The notes under the pieces are model-generated. The model ran no database searches. It saw only the letters and a program-made list of their open reading frames with translations, and was not told where the DNA came from. Positions 8,357 to 17,264 of a DNA stretch of 64,000 nt are shown here, piece by piece. The position numbers and the translations under genes were made by a program. Position 1 is the first letter of the stretch. The number at the start of each line of letters is the position of its first letter. Source of the stretch: CACIAM-69d sp001698445 (GTDB lineage Bacteria > Cyanobacteriota > Cyanobacteriia > CACIAM-69d); the NCBI RefSeq assembly GCF_043235035.1, contig NZ_JAZAQF010000078.1, positions 124,001 through 188,000 on the forward strand. Direction: 5' to 3'.

Positions 8357-8887
8357 ATGATCACTTCAACAGCGATAACTTCGGCAACCGGGGCTGCAGC
8401 TACTCCCACAAATTTGGAAGTAACTCCCACGGGTCAACCCTTCGGTTCCGAAAATCCCCGGGCGATCGCCCTGTTTCACTTAGCCTTTCCGGTGGCCGAC
8501 CTGGCCCAAACCAAAGCCTTTTATATTGACGGGCTGGGTTGCACCGCTGGACGCGAGGGGCCCAACTCGCTGATTTTGAATTGCTATGGCAACCAAATTG
8601 TGGCCCACGTGAGTCCTGGGGCCTGCCAACCGCAAAAGGGGATCTATCCGCGCCATTTTGGGTTGGTGTTTGCGGCCTTGGCTGACTGGCAAGCCTTGAT
8701 TGATCGAGCCGAGGCCAAACAACTCACCTTTGAACAGCCCCCGCGCCGTCGGTTTCCTGGGGAGCAATTGGAACATTACACGGCGTTTTTAGCCGATCCG
8801 TTCCACAATCTGCTGGAATTTAAGCACTATGTCCATCCTGAGGCGATTTTTGGGGCCGTTGATGACCAACGGGTGGGCGATCGCTAA
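8357..8887 (+). CDS. VOC (glyoxalase/dioxygenase fold) family protein
   Basis: A 176-residue protein with a vicinal-oxygen-chelate fold starting at ALFHLAFPVADLAQTKAFYI, the typical first beta-alpha-beta unit with a His at the metal position. The second module has HFGLVFAALADWQALI with another His, then FLADPFHNLLEFKHY with a Glu ligand. The set H...H...E fits a mononuclear metal site. The first ~35 residues are Ala/Thr-rich with no predicted structure; a later start inside this leader cannot be excluded. Substrate cannot be told from the sequence. It is divergent from the DUF92 gene across a 91-base gap. Confidence 0.87.
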   Translation: MITSTAITSATGAAATPTNLEVTPTGQPFGSENPRAIALFHLAFPVADLAQTKAFYIDGLGCTAGREGPNSLILNCYGNQIVAHVSPGACQPQKGIYPRHFGLVFAALADWQALIDRAEAKQLTFEQPPRRRFPGEQLEHYTAFLADPFHNLLEFKHYVHPEAIFGAVDDQRVGDR

Positions 8888-8901
8888 AGGTCTGGGGATT
8901 G

Positions 8902-8991
8902 CGAACGCTTGCCCCGATCGAACGCTTGCCCCGATCGAAGATTGCCCCAATCAGTCGATCAAACGCAGATTAACGATCAAACGCAGATTAA
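8902..8991. repeat. Two short tandem arrays (17-bp and 18-bp units)
   Basis: Two exact copies of CGAACGCTTGCCCCGAT (8902-8935) plus a diverged third, followed by two exact copies of CGATCAAACGCAGATTAA (8956-8991). They fill the gap between the VOC gene and ftsH. No coding potential is seen. Confidence 0.85.
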
Positions 8992-9089
8992 ACACTGACC
9001 TGGAGATCGAACCGGGCTGTGCTAACCGCCAAGGGCCTAGACGGAGCAAGCTAGACTAGAAACAGTCCACACCGCCAGCAGCTTTCAGC

Positions 9090-11195
9090 ATGATGCGCTT
9101 TTTTGGAATGGGATCTCCCTCGGAATCATCGCACCACACCGCTAACCGATCGCAGGCCGATCGAACCGGTGGGGGGCATCCCGGTTCATGGATCCTACCC
9201 ACCCGATCGCGCCCTCGTCGGCGACGGGCGATCGCCTCGGCCCTGCTGCTGTTTAACCTGTTGACGGTGACCGCGCCCGCCTTGGCCCAGAGTCAGCCGA
9301 GCGATCGCTCTTCCTCGGAAGCGATCCCCACGGTTGGCCAATCCGCCAACCAATCCGCCAACCAGCCTGCCAACCAGCGCCGCGGCCGCGTCCTCACTTA
9401 CGGCGACCTGATGGAGAAGTTGGAGGCGGGCCAGGTCAAGCGGATTGATCTGTTTCCCGCAGAGCAACTGGCCCGGGTTTTTTTGGATCAAAATGGTCGC
9501 GCCAGCTCGCCCTACGAAGTGACTCTGTTTGAGCGCAACCCGGAATTGATCGAAATTGCCCGGGCGAAGGGGGTGGAACTCTCAGTGCAAGAGTCGGTCG
9601 ATCGCACCGCGGCCCTGAGCCTCATTGCCAATTTGCTGTTTGTGGGGTTGGTGATTGCCCTGCTGGTGAACATTGTGCGCCGCACGGCCAACGCTTCGGG
9701 CCAGGCCATGAACTTTGGCAAATCCCGCGCCAAGTTCCAGATGGAAGCCAAAACCGGCGTGACCTTTGATGATGTGGCCGGTGTGGAGGAAGCCAAAGAA
9801 GAACTCCAGGAAGTGGTGACCTTCCTGAAGCAGCCGGAACGCTTCACGGCCGTCGGGGCCAAGATTCCGCGCGGGGTGTTGTTGGTGGGGCCACCGGGAA
9901 CGGGCAAAACCCTTTTGGCCAAGGCGATCGCCGGAGAAGCGGGCGTGCCTTTCTTCAGCATGTCCGGTTCGGAATTTGTGGAAATGTTCGTGGGAGTGGG
10001 TGCGTCTCGGGTGCGGGATTTGTTCCGCAAGGCGAAGGAGAGCGCTCCTTGCATTGTGTTTATTGATGAAATTGATGCGGTAGGTCGCCAACGGGGCGCG
10101 GGTATTGGCGGCGGCAACGATGAACGGGAACAAACCCTCAACCAACTGCTGACTGAGATGGATGGGTTTGAGGGCAACTCTGGGGTGATTATTATTGCCG
10201 CCACGAACCGCCCCGATGTGCTGGACTCGGCCCTGATGCGACCGGGCCGGTTCGATCGCCAAATTACCGTTGATTTGCCCAGTTACACGGGGCGGCTGGC
10301 GATTTTGCAAGTCCATGCTCGCACCAAAAAGGTTGAAGAAGGGGTGTCGATCGAGGCGATCGCCCGGCGCACTCCCGGTTTTGCGGGGGCCGATTTGGCC
10401 AACTTGCTCAACGAGGCGGCGATTTTGACGGCCCGGCGACGGAAGCCGGCCATCAGCCTGGAGGAAATTGACGACGCGATCGACCGGATCACCATTGGCC
10501 TGAAGTTGGCTCCTCTGTTGGATAGCAAGAAAAAACGCTTGATTGCCTATCACGAGGTGGGCCATGCCCTGTTGATGACGCTGCTGAAGCATTCTGACCC
10601 GTTGAATAAGGTGACGATCGTTCCCCGATCGGGTGGCATTGGTGGGTTTGCCCAACAGGTTTTCAATGAAGAAATGGTGGATAGCGGTCTCTATACCCGT
10701 GCTTGGATTCTCGATCGAATTGTGATGACCCTGGGGGGACGGGCGGCCGAGCAGGAAGTGTTTGGCGATTCCGAAATCACCGTCGGAGCCAGCAACGATC
10801 TGAAGGTGGTCAGCACCTTGGCCCGCGAAATGGTCACTCGCTATGGCATGTCTGATCTGGGTACGTTGGCCCTGGAAAGTCAATCGGGCGAGGTGTTTTT
10901 GGGACGAGGTTGGATGTCGCAGCCGGAATATTCCGAAGAGGTGGCCGCCAAAATCGATCGCGCCGTGCGAGAAATTGCCGTCAACTGCTACGAAACAGCC
11001 TGTCAGATTCTACGTGAGCATCGAGAATTGCTCGATCGATTGGTTGATCAACTGCTCGACGAAGAAATGATTGAAGGGGATGAATTCCGCAAAATTGTTC
11101 GCGCCTATGTTCCGATTCCCGACAAGGATTACCCGGAGGATCGACAAATACGTCAAGCCAGCAATGTCGGCAACCCGGCTGCGGCCAGGGTTTAG
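9090..11195 (+). CDS. ftsH: ATP-dependent zinc metalloprotease FtsH
   Basis: Membrane-bound AAA+ protease that degrades damaged membrane proteins; in cyanobacteria FtsH complexes handle photosystem II repair and stress regulation. 701 residues: a long Arg-rich N-terminus, hydrophobic segments near residues 46-66 and 178-196 flanking the lumenal domain, Walker A GPPGTGKT at 267-274, Walker B FIDEIDAVGRQRG, second region of homology TNRPDVLDSALMRPGRFDR, and protease site HEVGH at 488-492 with a downstream Asp in GASNDLK as third zinc ligand. The stretch after HEVGH (TIVPRSGGIGGFAQQ) recalls the FtsH1/FtsH4-like subgroup more than FtsH2/FtsH3, from memory. The lumenal linker holds an in-frame 12-bp repeat (QSANQSANQPANQ). 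Confidence 0.97.
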   Translation: MMRFFGMGSPSESSHHTANRSQADRTGGGHPGSWILPTRSRPRRRRAIASALLLFNLLTVTAPALAQSQPSDRSSSEAIPTVGQSANQSANQPANQRRGRVLTYGDLMEKLEAGQVKRIDLFPAEQLARVFLDQNGRASSPYEVTLFERNPELIEIARAKGVELSVQESVDRTAALSLIANLLFVGLVIALLVNIVRRTANASGQAMNFGKSRAKFQMEAKTGVTFDDVAGVEEAKEELQEVVTFLKQPERFTAVGAKIPRGVLLVGPPGTGKTLLAKAIAGEAGVPFFSMSGSEFVEMFVGVGASRVRDLFRKAKESAPCIVFIDEIDAVGRQRGAGIGGGNDEREQTLNQLLTEMDGFEGNSGVIIIAATNRPDVLDSALMRPGRFDRQITVDLPSYTGRLAILQVHARTKKVEEGVSIEAIARRTPGFAGADLANLLNEAAILTARRRKPAISLEEIDDAIDRITIGLKLAPLLDSKKKRLIAYHEVGHALLMTLLKHSDPLNKVTIVPRSGGIGGFAQQVFNEEMVDSGLYTRAWILDRIVMTLGGRAAEQEVFGDSEITVGASNDLKVVSTLAREMVTRYGMSDLGTLALESQSGEVFLGRGWMSQPEYSEEVAAKIDRAVREIAVNCYETACQILREHRELLDRLVDQLLDEEMIEGDEFRKIVRAYVPIPDKDYPEDRQIRQASNVGNPAAARV

Positions 11196-11458
11196 GGCCG
11201 CGATCGCTCTGGATCGATCGCCCTGAATTGATCTCGATCTCTTTGGGTTGATCGCGTTGGGTTGATCGCGTTGGGTTGATTGCTCTAGATCGGTTAATCA
11301 AAATCGATTGCTTTGATTCGATCGCGTGGGTTTGATCTCGATTAATCGTCCCGACTTGCTTAGTTTGCTTGGCCTGAATGGATTGATTGAAATCCAATGC
11401 GATCGCTGCTCGACGCGATCGCCTCTCCTCGCTTCCCAATTCCCCTTTGCCAAGAACC
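11196..11458. repeat. Gap after ftsH with degenerate ~14-bp repeats
   Basis: The 263-base gap consists mostly of variations on a GATCGCGTTGGGTT unit between about 11215 and 11345, rich in CGATCG sites. No terminator with a T run and no clear promoter was seen. Confidence 0.7.
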
Positions 11459-11773
11459 ATGCCGATCGAACAGCCTGCCCCGTCCCCGCAAACGTCTGTG
11501 CAAATTGGCCCCTACCAAGCCATTACCCAGCCGGGAGGGTTTCAACTGCAATCTTTTTCCACCGATCAGATCTATCGGTTTGCTGGAGCGGGAATGCCCA
11601 CCAGCAGCATCAGTGAACCGATGGTGGATTTAGTGACCAGCTACATTGCCCAATGGGAACACCTTGTGTCACCCAACGAGCGATCGGAAACCATGTCATT
11701 TCGGGAAGTGTGGCAAGAGGCCGCAGATTACTTTGAGGCGATCGAGGGCATCGAAGAAGGGCGGCGCGGCTAA
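11459..11773 (+). CDS. Small hypothetical protein
   Basis: A 104-residue acidic protein of unknown function. The N-terminal 60 residues are polar and probably extended (PIEQPAPSPQTSVQIGPYQA), followed by an amphipathic helical part (MVDLVTSYIAQWEHLVS) and SFREVWQEAADYFEAIEGIEE. The frame is open upstream to 11387, but that part overlaps repeat DNA, so I take the ATG at 11459. It converges on the gene ending at 11801 with only 27 bases between the stops. The composition and the aromatic-rich helices look like a real small cyanobacterial protein, but I cannot name a family. Confidence 0.55.
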   Translation: MPIEQPAPSPQTSVQIGPYQAITQPGGFQLQSFSTDQIYRFAGAGMPTSSISEPMVDLVTSYIAQWEHLVSPNERSETMSFREVWQEAADYFEAIEGIEEGRRG

Positions 11774-11800
11774 AGGCTCACCAATCGTTGAGGTAACCAC

Positions 11801-12316
11801 TCAACGGGTTTCCCCTGAGCGCCGCCGATCGTGGGGCGCAGGCGGTGGCGCAGGAGCGGCGTTTTGCTCCAGTCCCAACAGAATTTCTGCCCATAGCGCG
11901 TTGGGGTCTGCGAGATCGGACGTTTCGGCCGCTGGTTCCATTCCTTGATCCAAGGGGTGATCGCGGTTGCTTTCCTCACCCTGTGCCACCTTGGAATTTT
12001 CAGAGCTTGCAGAATTCTCGGAATTTTCGGAATCTTCAGGATTAGCGGGAGCCTGGGGATCTTCGTCCTGTTGGTGCTGGCTGTCCATATAGCGCTCAAT
12101 ATCCTCGATCGCAGCCTCCAAGTCCTCCAGGGTAATTTCCTGGTTGGCGGGAGGTGCGGTTTCGGCTGCGGCCTGGGGGCTGGGGGCTGCTTCGGTTTCC
12201 ACCGTGTCAAGGGCGGCCGCATCTTCAGGATCGGTCAGATTTTCCCGTAGGCGTTCGAGGGCCTCTAAGAAGGCCTGTTGGGCCGCCTGCCTGGCCCCAT
12301 GATGCCGCTCCATCAT
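11801..12316 (-). CDS. Acidic low-complexity hypothetical protein
   Basis: A 171-residue strongly acidic protein. Residues 1-30 are a helix (ARQAAQQAFLEALERLREN), residues 65-85 another (ITLEDLEAAIEDIERYMD), and residues 85-140 a disordered Glu/Asp/Asn/Ser stretch (SENSENSASSENS) made by short DNA repeats. The C-terminus contains LADPNALWAEILLGLEQNA. The start ATG at 12316 has AGGAG about 11 bases upstream, which supports translation. No enzymatic motif or transmembrane segment is seen. Function unknown; possibly an adaptor or scaffold. Confidence 0.6.
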   Translation of the reverse strand: MMERHHGARQAAQQAFLEALERLRENLTDPEDAAALDTVETEAAPSPQAAAETAPPANQEITLEDLEAAIEDIERYMDSQHQQDEDPQAPANPEDSENSENSASSENSKVAQGEESNRDHPLDQGMEPAAETSDLADPNALWAEILLGLEQNAAPAPPPAPHDRRRSGETR

Positions 12317-12742
12317 TGTTAATTACGCTCCTAGTGGCTGTGCGATCGCGAATCCCCGCGCCCTGACACTGGTGATTGAACTGGGCTGCCGCTGAGATGC
12401 TCCCGATCGATCGGCTGCCAAAACCAGTACCTCAGCCTTCGCTAGGACTGTCTCGGTTTCAGTTCAACAGGCTGAATACTTCAATCCTATGCAATTCAGG
12501 TCTGTGGTTGTTGGATTCATCAACAACTCAGGAAATTCGCCCGTTGGTTTATGTATCCCGCGACTTATCCCGCAATGCGTCCCGAGATATATCCCGAGAT
12601 ATATCCGGCGATCCATCTCGCGATCGATCGGGGTACTTTACAAGATTAAATACGAACAAAAAATAAGTAGAAGCAATAAGTAGAAGCAATCAGCAAAAGC
12701 AATCAACAGAAGCAATCAGCAAAAGCAATCAACAAAAAAAGA
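12317..12742. repeat. Gap with two tandem arrays next to the SRP RNA
   Basis: Contains six 12-bp units of the type TATCCCGAGATA at 12554-12625 and five 13-bp units of the type CAGCAAAAGCAAT at 12665-12729. The second array runs up to the A7 tract (12734-12740) that forms the T run of the SRP RNA 3' end on the other strand. I see no gene here. Confidence 0.85.
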
Positions 12743-12836
12743 GACCCGGAGACCGCGCCTATCTCAAGCATCCCTTAGTGCTGCTGCCTTCCGGCTCTGA
12801 CACGGTTCGGGCGTTGGGATCGCGCGGGTCCAGGTC
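12743..12836 (-). ncRNA. ffs: Signal recognition particle RNA, small bacterial (4.5S) type
   Basis: About 94 nt. The strictly conserved SRP tip is present on the minus strand: GTCAGAGCCGGAAGGCAGCA, which holds the symmetric and asymmetric internal loops that bind the Ffh M domain and the GGAA tetraloop. The ends pair as GACC...GGACCCGCGC with GCGCGGTCTCC...GGGTC. A run of seven T follows directly (12740 to 12734 on the minus strand), so the closing helix acts as terminator. No Alu domain is visible, so it is the short form. It pairs with Ffh in co-translational targeting to the membrane. Confidence 0.95.
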
Positions 12837-12842
12837 GCAATA

Positions 12843-12873
12843 ACCATACCATGAAGGGCCCCCGTTAACGCAA
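12843..12873 (-). promoter_or_regulatory. Candidate promoter of the SRP RNA
   Basis: On the minus strand a TATGGT (12848-12843) lies 6 bases before the SRP RNA 5' end, with TTGCGT (12873-12868) 19 bases further up. The -10 position is right for a stable RNA; the spacer is a little long, so the -35 is uncertain. Confidence 0.4.
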
Positions 12874-12918
12874 GGGCAAGGAACCCGCCGGTTTCTGAAC
12901 CCGATTGATAGACAGGAG

Positions 12919-14706
12919 TTAAGGACGCTTCCAGGTGGCGATGTTCCAGGTGTCGCTGTCCCAAGGGGTGAGATCCACGCCCTGCAATCGATCGCTGACG
13001 GCTCCCACTTTGGCCCGGGCAATGAGGGGAATCAGGGCCACATCCTGAATCAGTTGGTCATTGAGGGCAATCATGGCCGCCTGCCGTTTGATGGGATCCA
13101 ATTCCTGGTCTGCTTTGATCCAAGCTTGGTCATAGGCTAAGTTGCAATAGCGGGTGTAGTTATTGCGGTTCCAGTCGTTGGCTTTGCTGGCAATTTCGGC
13201 GCAAGTCCACCACTTTAGGTGTGCGCTGGGATCCGGGGAGGTGTTGCCGGTGGTGTAGAGCTGCAAATCGGCTTGGAAGCGGTTTATGGTGTCGGCGTTG
13301 GCTGGGTCGCCGGAGAAGAAGGCTCCGGCATCCACGGACTTCAGTTCCACGCCAATCCCGATCGACTCCCAAGCTTGCTTCACAATTTCCTGGGTTTTCT
13401 GGCGCAGGGGATTCACCGAAGTGACAAACAGCACCCGCATTTCCACGCCGTTTTTGTCGCGAATTTGGTTGCCGTTGGTGTCTTTCCAACCCGCTTGATC
13501 CAACAGTTGGGCTGCTTTTTGCAGGTTGAATTCCACTTGGTTATTGGGTGAGGCAAACTGCTGGGGAGCGATGATCAGATTAGCCGTGGGATTGCCGGTG
13601 GGGCCATAGAGTTGCTGGGCAATGGTGGCGCGATCGACCGCGAGGGCAAAGGCCTGGCGCACGGTTTTATCCGTGAAGAAGGGGTGGGGAAACTGCACGC
13701 TCGATCGCTCCCCGTCGGCAGTGGCCCGGTTGGGGTCAGTGAAGTTAAAGTGAATCCGCTCTGATTGGGCCCCGGTCACGGCCAATAGTTTGCCCTTGCC
13801 ACCGCTTTCCAGTTGTCTCAAAATCGGCGCTTCCACCTGCGGATTGTAGGCATAGTCGGCATCGCCGGTTTGCAGCACGGCCCGGGCTGCCGAGGTGGCA
13901 TCGCCGCCGCCTTTGATTTCCACCTGCTCGAAGGCGAGGCTGGCCCGATCGCGGTAGCTGGGGTTGGGTTTGTAGACGATCGAATCACCCGGCTTAAAGG
14001 ACTCCACTTGATAGGGGCCCGTCCCGATCGGCTTTAGGTTGGCCGGTGCTTCCTTGGCCCTGGCTCCCACATAGTCCTGAAAAATGTGTTTGGGTAAAAT
14101 CATGCCGTTGTAGCCAGTGAAGGGCTGAGACCAACTGGCCGTGGGCGCTGTGAATTCAATCCGCACCGTTTGCGGATCGATCGCCCGCACTGATTTCACC
14201 AGGGCGTAGTCCGTGAGGGTGGCCGCGCCGGTTTTAGGATCGCTCAAAAACTCATAGGTAAAGACCACATCCTCAGCGGTGAAGAGTTTGCCATCGGCCC
14301 ACTTCACGCCGGATTTCAGTTTCCAAGTGACCGATCGCCCGTCCTTGGCCACACCACCGTTGGCCAGGGTGGGTTCTTCTGCCGCCAAAAACAAAACCAA
14401 TTTGCCCGTTTTGTCGTAGCTGGCGAGGGGTTCATAGGCCAGGCGCGCCCCGTCAAAATCCTTATGTCCTGTGGCCAGGTGGGGATTCAAAATGGTGGGG
14501 GCTTGCCAATAGAGCAACTTCAGGGTTTTATCCGCCGGGCCGCTGGCGCTGGGACGGTTGGCGGAGTTGGTGGATGCGCCGCCGCCACAGCCCCCCACTA
14601 GCAAACTGGCCACCAGCCCGATCGCCCCTAACGACTGACGCAACTGGGGCGATCGAGCCGGAGCGATCGCCCTTGTCCATTTCCGAGGCCAAAACAGGTT
14701 AGGCAT
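12919..14706 (-). CDS. ABC transporter solute-binding lipoprotein, peptide/nickel family (SBP_bac_5)
   Basis: Periplasmic lipoprotein of the DppA/OppA class, which delivers peptides or similar solutes to an ABC importer. 595 residues: basic N-terminus, hydrophobic helix, lipobox LVGG-C near Cys40 followed by GGGAS, then the family's LKLLYWQAPTILNPHLATG start of the mature domain, KLKSGVKWADGKLFTAEDVVFTYEF signature-type block (residues about 130-155), and the GTGPYQVESFKPGDS block near 225. There are no permease or ATPase genes adjacent, so it is an orphan binding protein. Length is slightly above typical (530-560). Substrate cannot be predicted. Its stop is 82 bases upstream of the SRP RNA. 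Confidence 0.93.
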   Translation of the reverse strand: MPNLFWPRKWTRAIAPARSPQLRQSLGAIGLVASLLVGGCGGGASTNSANRPSASGPADKTLKLLYWQAPTILNPHLATGHKDFDGARLAYEPLASYDKTGKLVLFLAAEEPTLANGGVAKDGRSVTWKLKSGVKWADGKLFTAEDVVFTYEFLSDPKTGAATLTDYALVKSVRAIDPQTVRIEFTAPTASWSQPFTGYNGMILPKHIFQDYVGARAKEAPANLKPIGTGPYQVESFKPGDSIVYKPNPSYRDRASLAFEQVEIKGGGDATSAARAVLQTGDADYAYNPQVEAPILRQLESGGKGKLLAVTGAQSERIHFNFTDPNRATADGERSSVQFPHPFFTDKTVRQAFALAVDRATIAQQLYGPTGNPTANLIIAPQQFASPNNQVEFNLQKAAQLLDQAGWKDTNGNQIRDKNGVEMRVLFVTSVNPLRQKTQEIVKQAWESIGIGVELKSVDAGAFFSGDPANADTINRFQADLQLYTTGNTSPDPSAHLKWWTCAEIASKANDWNRNNYTRYCNLAYDQAWIKADQELDPIKRQAAMIALNDQLIQDVALIPLIARAKVGAVSDRLQGVDLTPWDSDTWNIATWKRP

Positions 14707-15113
14707 GAATCGCCACCAGACACCACAACATCAATCGAAAACCACAATAACAGCCAACAATAATCCGTTCGCCTTGGTCTGTCTCGGGCGATCGATTAAC
14801 GTCCCCGCCATGCTCCCGCAACGTCCCCGCAATGTTCCCACCGCTCCCATAGCTCCCATAGCTCCCATGGCTCCGTGGCCGGCCGCCGCCGCCGCCCAAA
14901 TCATTTCCTGAAATCACTTCTAGAATGAGATTAGGGAAATAAAATTCTGCGAAAACCAATCCTAATCAACAGCATTTGAATCGGGTGAATCGCGAAACTT
15001 TTTAACCAAGCTCTTGATCACCGTGGACTGACCCGGAACAATGAAGGATTCGGGATCTATCAGGGATCGACCTTGAACGCTGTTTGTCGTTGCAGGGTGC
15101 GGCGGAAAACACC
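14707..15113. other. Divergent intergenic region, no gene seen
   Basis: About 400 bases between the binding-protein gene and the photoreceptor kinase, transcribed apart. It has a short 9-bp repeat (CTCCCATAG, about three copies near 14846-14872) and a GC-rich GCCGCCGCC run near 14885. After 14900 it becomes AT-rich, consistent with promoters, but no pair of boxes is convincing. The kinase frame is open back to a TTG at 15084. Confidence 0.5.
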
Positions 15114-17261
15114 ATGAATGCCCAGTCATCCGAGAGGGTGCCTGAAGATTCAACAGCGCTGTTGAATGTTTCTGAATGTTTGGCCGGATGGCAAACCACA
15201 AACCAATCAGAGGACGCGTCAGATCCTGAAGCTTGGAGGCTTATGGAAAATCAAGCGAGTCCAGGGTTATTGCCGGTGACCCTGGAGTTGTATGAACGGG
15301 CGATGGCTTCGGCCAGTTGTGGCATTGCGATCGCCGATATGAGCCGGCCCGATCGCCCCCTGATCTATTGCAACGAAGCCTTCGAGGCCATGACAGGCTA
15401 CCGCCGGGAAGAAGTGTTAGGGCGTAACTGTCGGTTTATGCAGGGGCCTGACACGGATCCGGTGGCGGTGGAGCAACTCAGCCAGGCCATTCGCCGGGGT
15501 GAGGCCTGCGAAGTGGTGTTGTTAAATTACCGCAAGGATGGTCGGCCCTTTTGGAATCGCCTCTCGATCGGCCCCGTGCATGATGCGGCGGGCCATTTGA
15601 CCCACTACATCGGTGTGCAAACGGATGTGACCGAAGCGGTGGAAGCCCGCAAGCGCCAAAATCGACAATTGCAAGAGGAACAACTCCTGAGCGGTGTGAC
15701 CCAGCGCATTCGCCAAGACCTAGACTTGACGGCAGTGTTGAGCACGGCGGTGAATGAGGTGCGCCAACTGCTGCAGACCGATCGGGTGGTGGTCTATCGC
15801 TTTAACCCCGACTGGAGCGGCATGGTGGTGGCCGAATCCGTGGGCGAGGGTTGGGATGCGTCGTTGGATGTGACGATCGAGGACACCTGTTTTCAGGTCA
15901 GCCGCGCCCAGGATTACCAACAGGGACGCATTAGCGCCATCAGCGACATTGAAACGGCTCCCCTGAGCGAGTGCCATCGTAATTTGCTGCGTCGGTTCCA
16001 AGTGCGGGCTAATTTGGTGTTGCCCATTTCTGACCATGGCCGGCTCTGGGGTCTGTTAATTGCTCACCATTGCCAAAATCTGCGCCAGTGGCATCCTAAC
16101 GAAATTCATTTGTTGGAACGGTTGTCCCATCAATTGGCCGTGGCCGTGTTGCAGGCGGAATTGTATGAACAGGCCCAAGCGGAAATTCGACGGCGACAGG
16201 CAGCGGAGGACAAGCTCGCGGATAAGGCGGCTCAATTGGAGGCGGCGTTGCAGGCCCTGAAGTGGCAGCAGGCCCAGTTGGTGCAGGCGGAACGGTTGGC
16301 GGGGCTGGAACAGTTGGTGGCCGGGGTGGCCCACGAGGTGAACAATCCGGTGGCCTTCATTGCGGGCAATTTGGCCCACGCGGGGCACTATATCCAGGAT
16401 TTGTTGGACTTGGTGAATGTCTACCAAGCGGAGTGGGCGCGATCGGGGATGGCTCCTTCGGCCGAGGTGGAAGCGTTGGTGGAAGAGGTGGATCCTGCTT
16501 ATATTGCCGAGGATTGGCCACGAATGCTGCAATCGATGCGATCGGGCGTGGAGCGAATCCAAAAGATTGTTCGATCGCTGCGGGCTTTCTCGCGGTTGGA
16601 TGAGGCAATTGTCAAGAGCATTAACCTCAACGAGAGTTTGGATAGCGCCTTGGTGTTGTTTCAAGGGCGGCTGAATGCCTTGCGCAGCGGTGATCAACTC
16701 CATTCGATTCAGCTCATTCATGAGTGGGGAGCACTGCCGGCCATCACGTGCTATCCGGGCCCGCTGAATCAGGCATTGGCGGCGCTGATTGAAAATGCGA
16801 TCGATGCTTTGACGGTGGCGATCGAGTCGCCCCAATGGTTAGCTAAGGAGGAACGCCCCACCATTTGGCTGGCCACGGCCCTGGATCCGGCCAGCGGGCG
16901 AGCGGTAATTCAGATTCGAGACAATGCCCTCGGCATTCCGGAAGCGGTGCACGATCGCATTTTGGATCCTTTCTTTAGTACGAAGCCGATCGGGCAGGGG
17001 ACGGGGTTAGGCCTGTCGATCGCCTACCAAACCATTGTGGAGCAGCATGGGGGCCGGCTTTGGTTTGAGTCGGAACCCAATCAGGGCACGACCTTTGTGG
17101 TGGAGTTGCCCCCTGCACCGCCTGCGCTGGAGGAGTCAGAATCGGCGGCGGATTTGCCCGATCGATTTCTGATTCGGGGTAATTTGGGTGATCGACCCAT
17201 GCCGCCCATGCCGCCCAATGGTGGCGGGCGATCGATGCCGTCTCTGTTGCTGTTTAGCTAG
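15114..17261 (+). CDS. Photoreceptor histidine kinase: LOV domain + DXCF cyanobacteriochrome GAF + HisKA/HATPase
   Basis: 715 residues from the ATG at 15114. Residues ~55-175 form a PAS/LOV domain with GRNCRFMQG, the flavin-adduct motif (Cys106). Residues ~195-345 form a GAF domain of cyanobacteriochrome type: a DTCF motif (Cys259, the DXCF second cysteine) and ECHRNLLRRFQVRANLVLPI with the canonical bilin cysteine-histidine pair (Cys287/His288). The two cysteines are 28 residues apart, as I recall for TePixJ (494/522). A coiled coil (~345-405) leads to an H-box (GVAHEVNNPVAF), N-box (ALIENAIDAL), G-boxes (DNALGIPE, GTGLGLSIAY). No receiver follows, so a partner regulator must be elsewhere. 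It probably senses blue light by flavin and blue/green by bilin. Both chromophores are inferred from residues only. Confidence 0.9.
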   Translation: MNAQSSERVPEDSTALLNVSECLAGWQTTNQSEDASDPEAWRLMENQASPGLLPVTLELYERAMASASCGIAIADMSRPDRPLIYCNEAFEAMTGYRREEVLGRNCRFMQGPDTDPVAVEQLSQAIRRGEACEVVLLNYRKDGRPFWNRLSIGPVHDAAGHLTHYIGVQTDVTEAVEARKRQNRQLQEEQLLSGVTQRIRQDLDLTAVLSTAVNEVRQLLQTDRVVVYRFNPDWSGMVVAESVGEGWDASLDVTIEDTCFQVSRAQDYQQGRISAISDIETAPLSECHRNLLRRFQVRANLVLPISDHGRLWGLLIAHHCQNLRQWHPNEIHLLERLSHQLAVAVLQAELYEQAQAEIRRRQAAEDKLADKAAQLEAALQALKWQQAQLVQAERLAGLEQLVAGVAHEVNNPVAFIAGNLAHAGHYIQDLLDLVNVYQAEWARSGMAPSAEVEALVEEVDPAYIAEDWPRMLQSMRSGVERIQKIVRSLRAFSRLDEAIVKSINLNESLDSALVLFQGRLNALRSGDQLHSIQLIHEWGALPAITCYPGPLNQALAALIENAIDALTVAIESPQWLAKEERPTIWLATALDPASGRAVIQIRDNALGIPEAVHDRILDPFFSTKPIGQGTGLGLSIAYQTIVEQHGGRLWFESEPNQGTTFVVELPPAPPALEESESAADLPDRFLIRGNLGDRPMPPMPPNGGGRSMPSLLLFS

Positions 17262-17264
17262 GGG

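Noticed and set aside
9582..10883. A 433-codon ORF antisense to ftsH
   Set aside because: It lies wholly within ftsH on the opposite strand, has a composition expected from reverse-complemented GC-rich coding DNA (His/Gln/Arg-rich) and shows no domain.
16056..16835. A 259-codon ORF antisense to the photoreceptor kinase
   Set aside because: Antisense shadow; kinase H-box and GAF motifs lie on the other strand.
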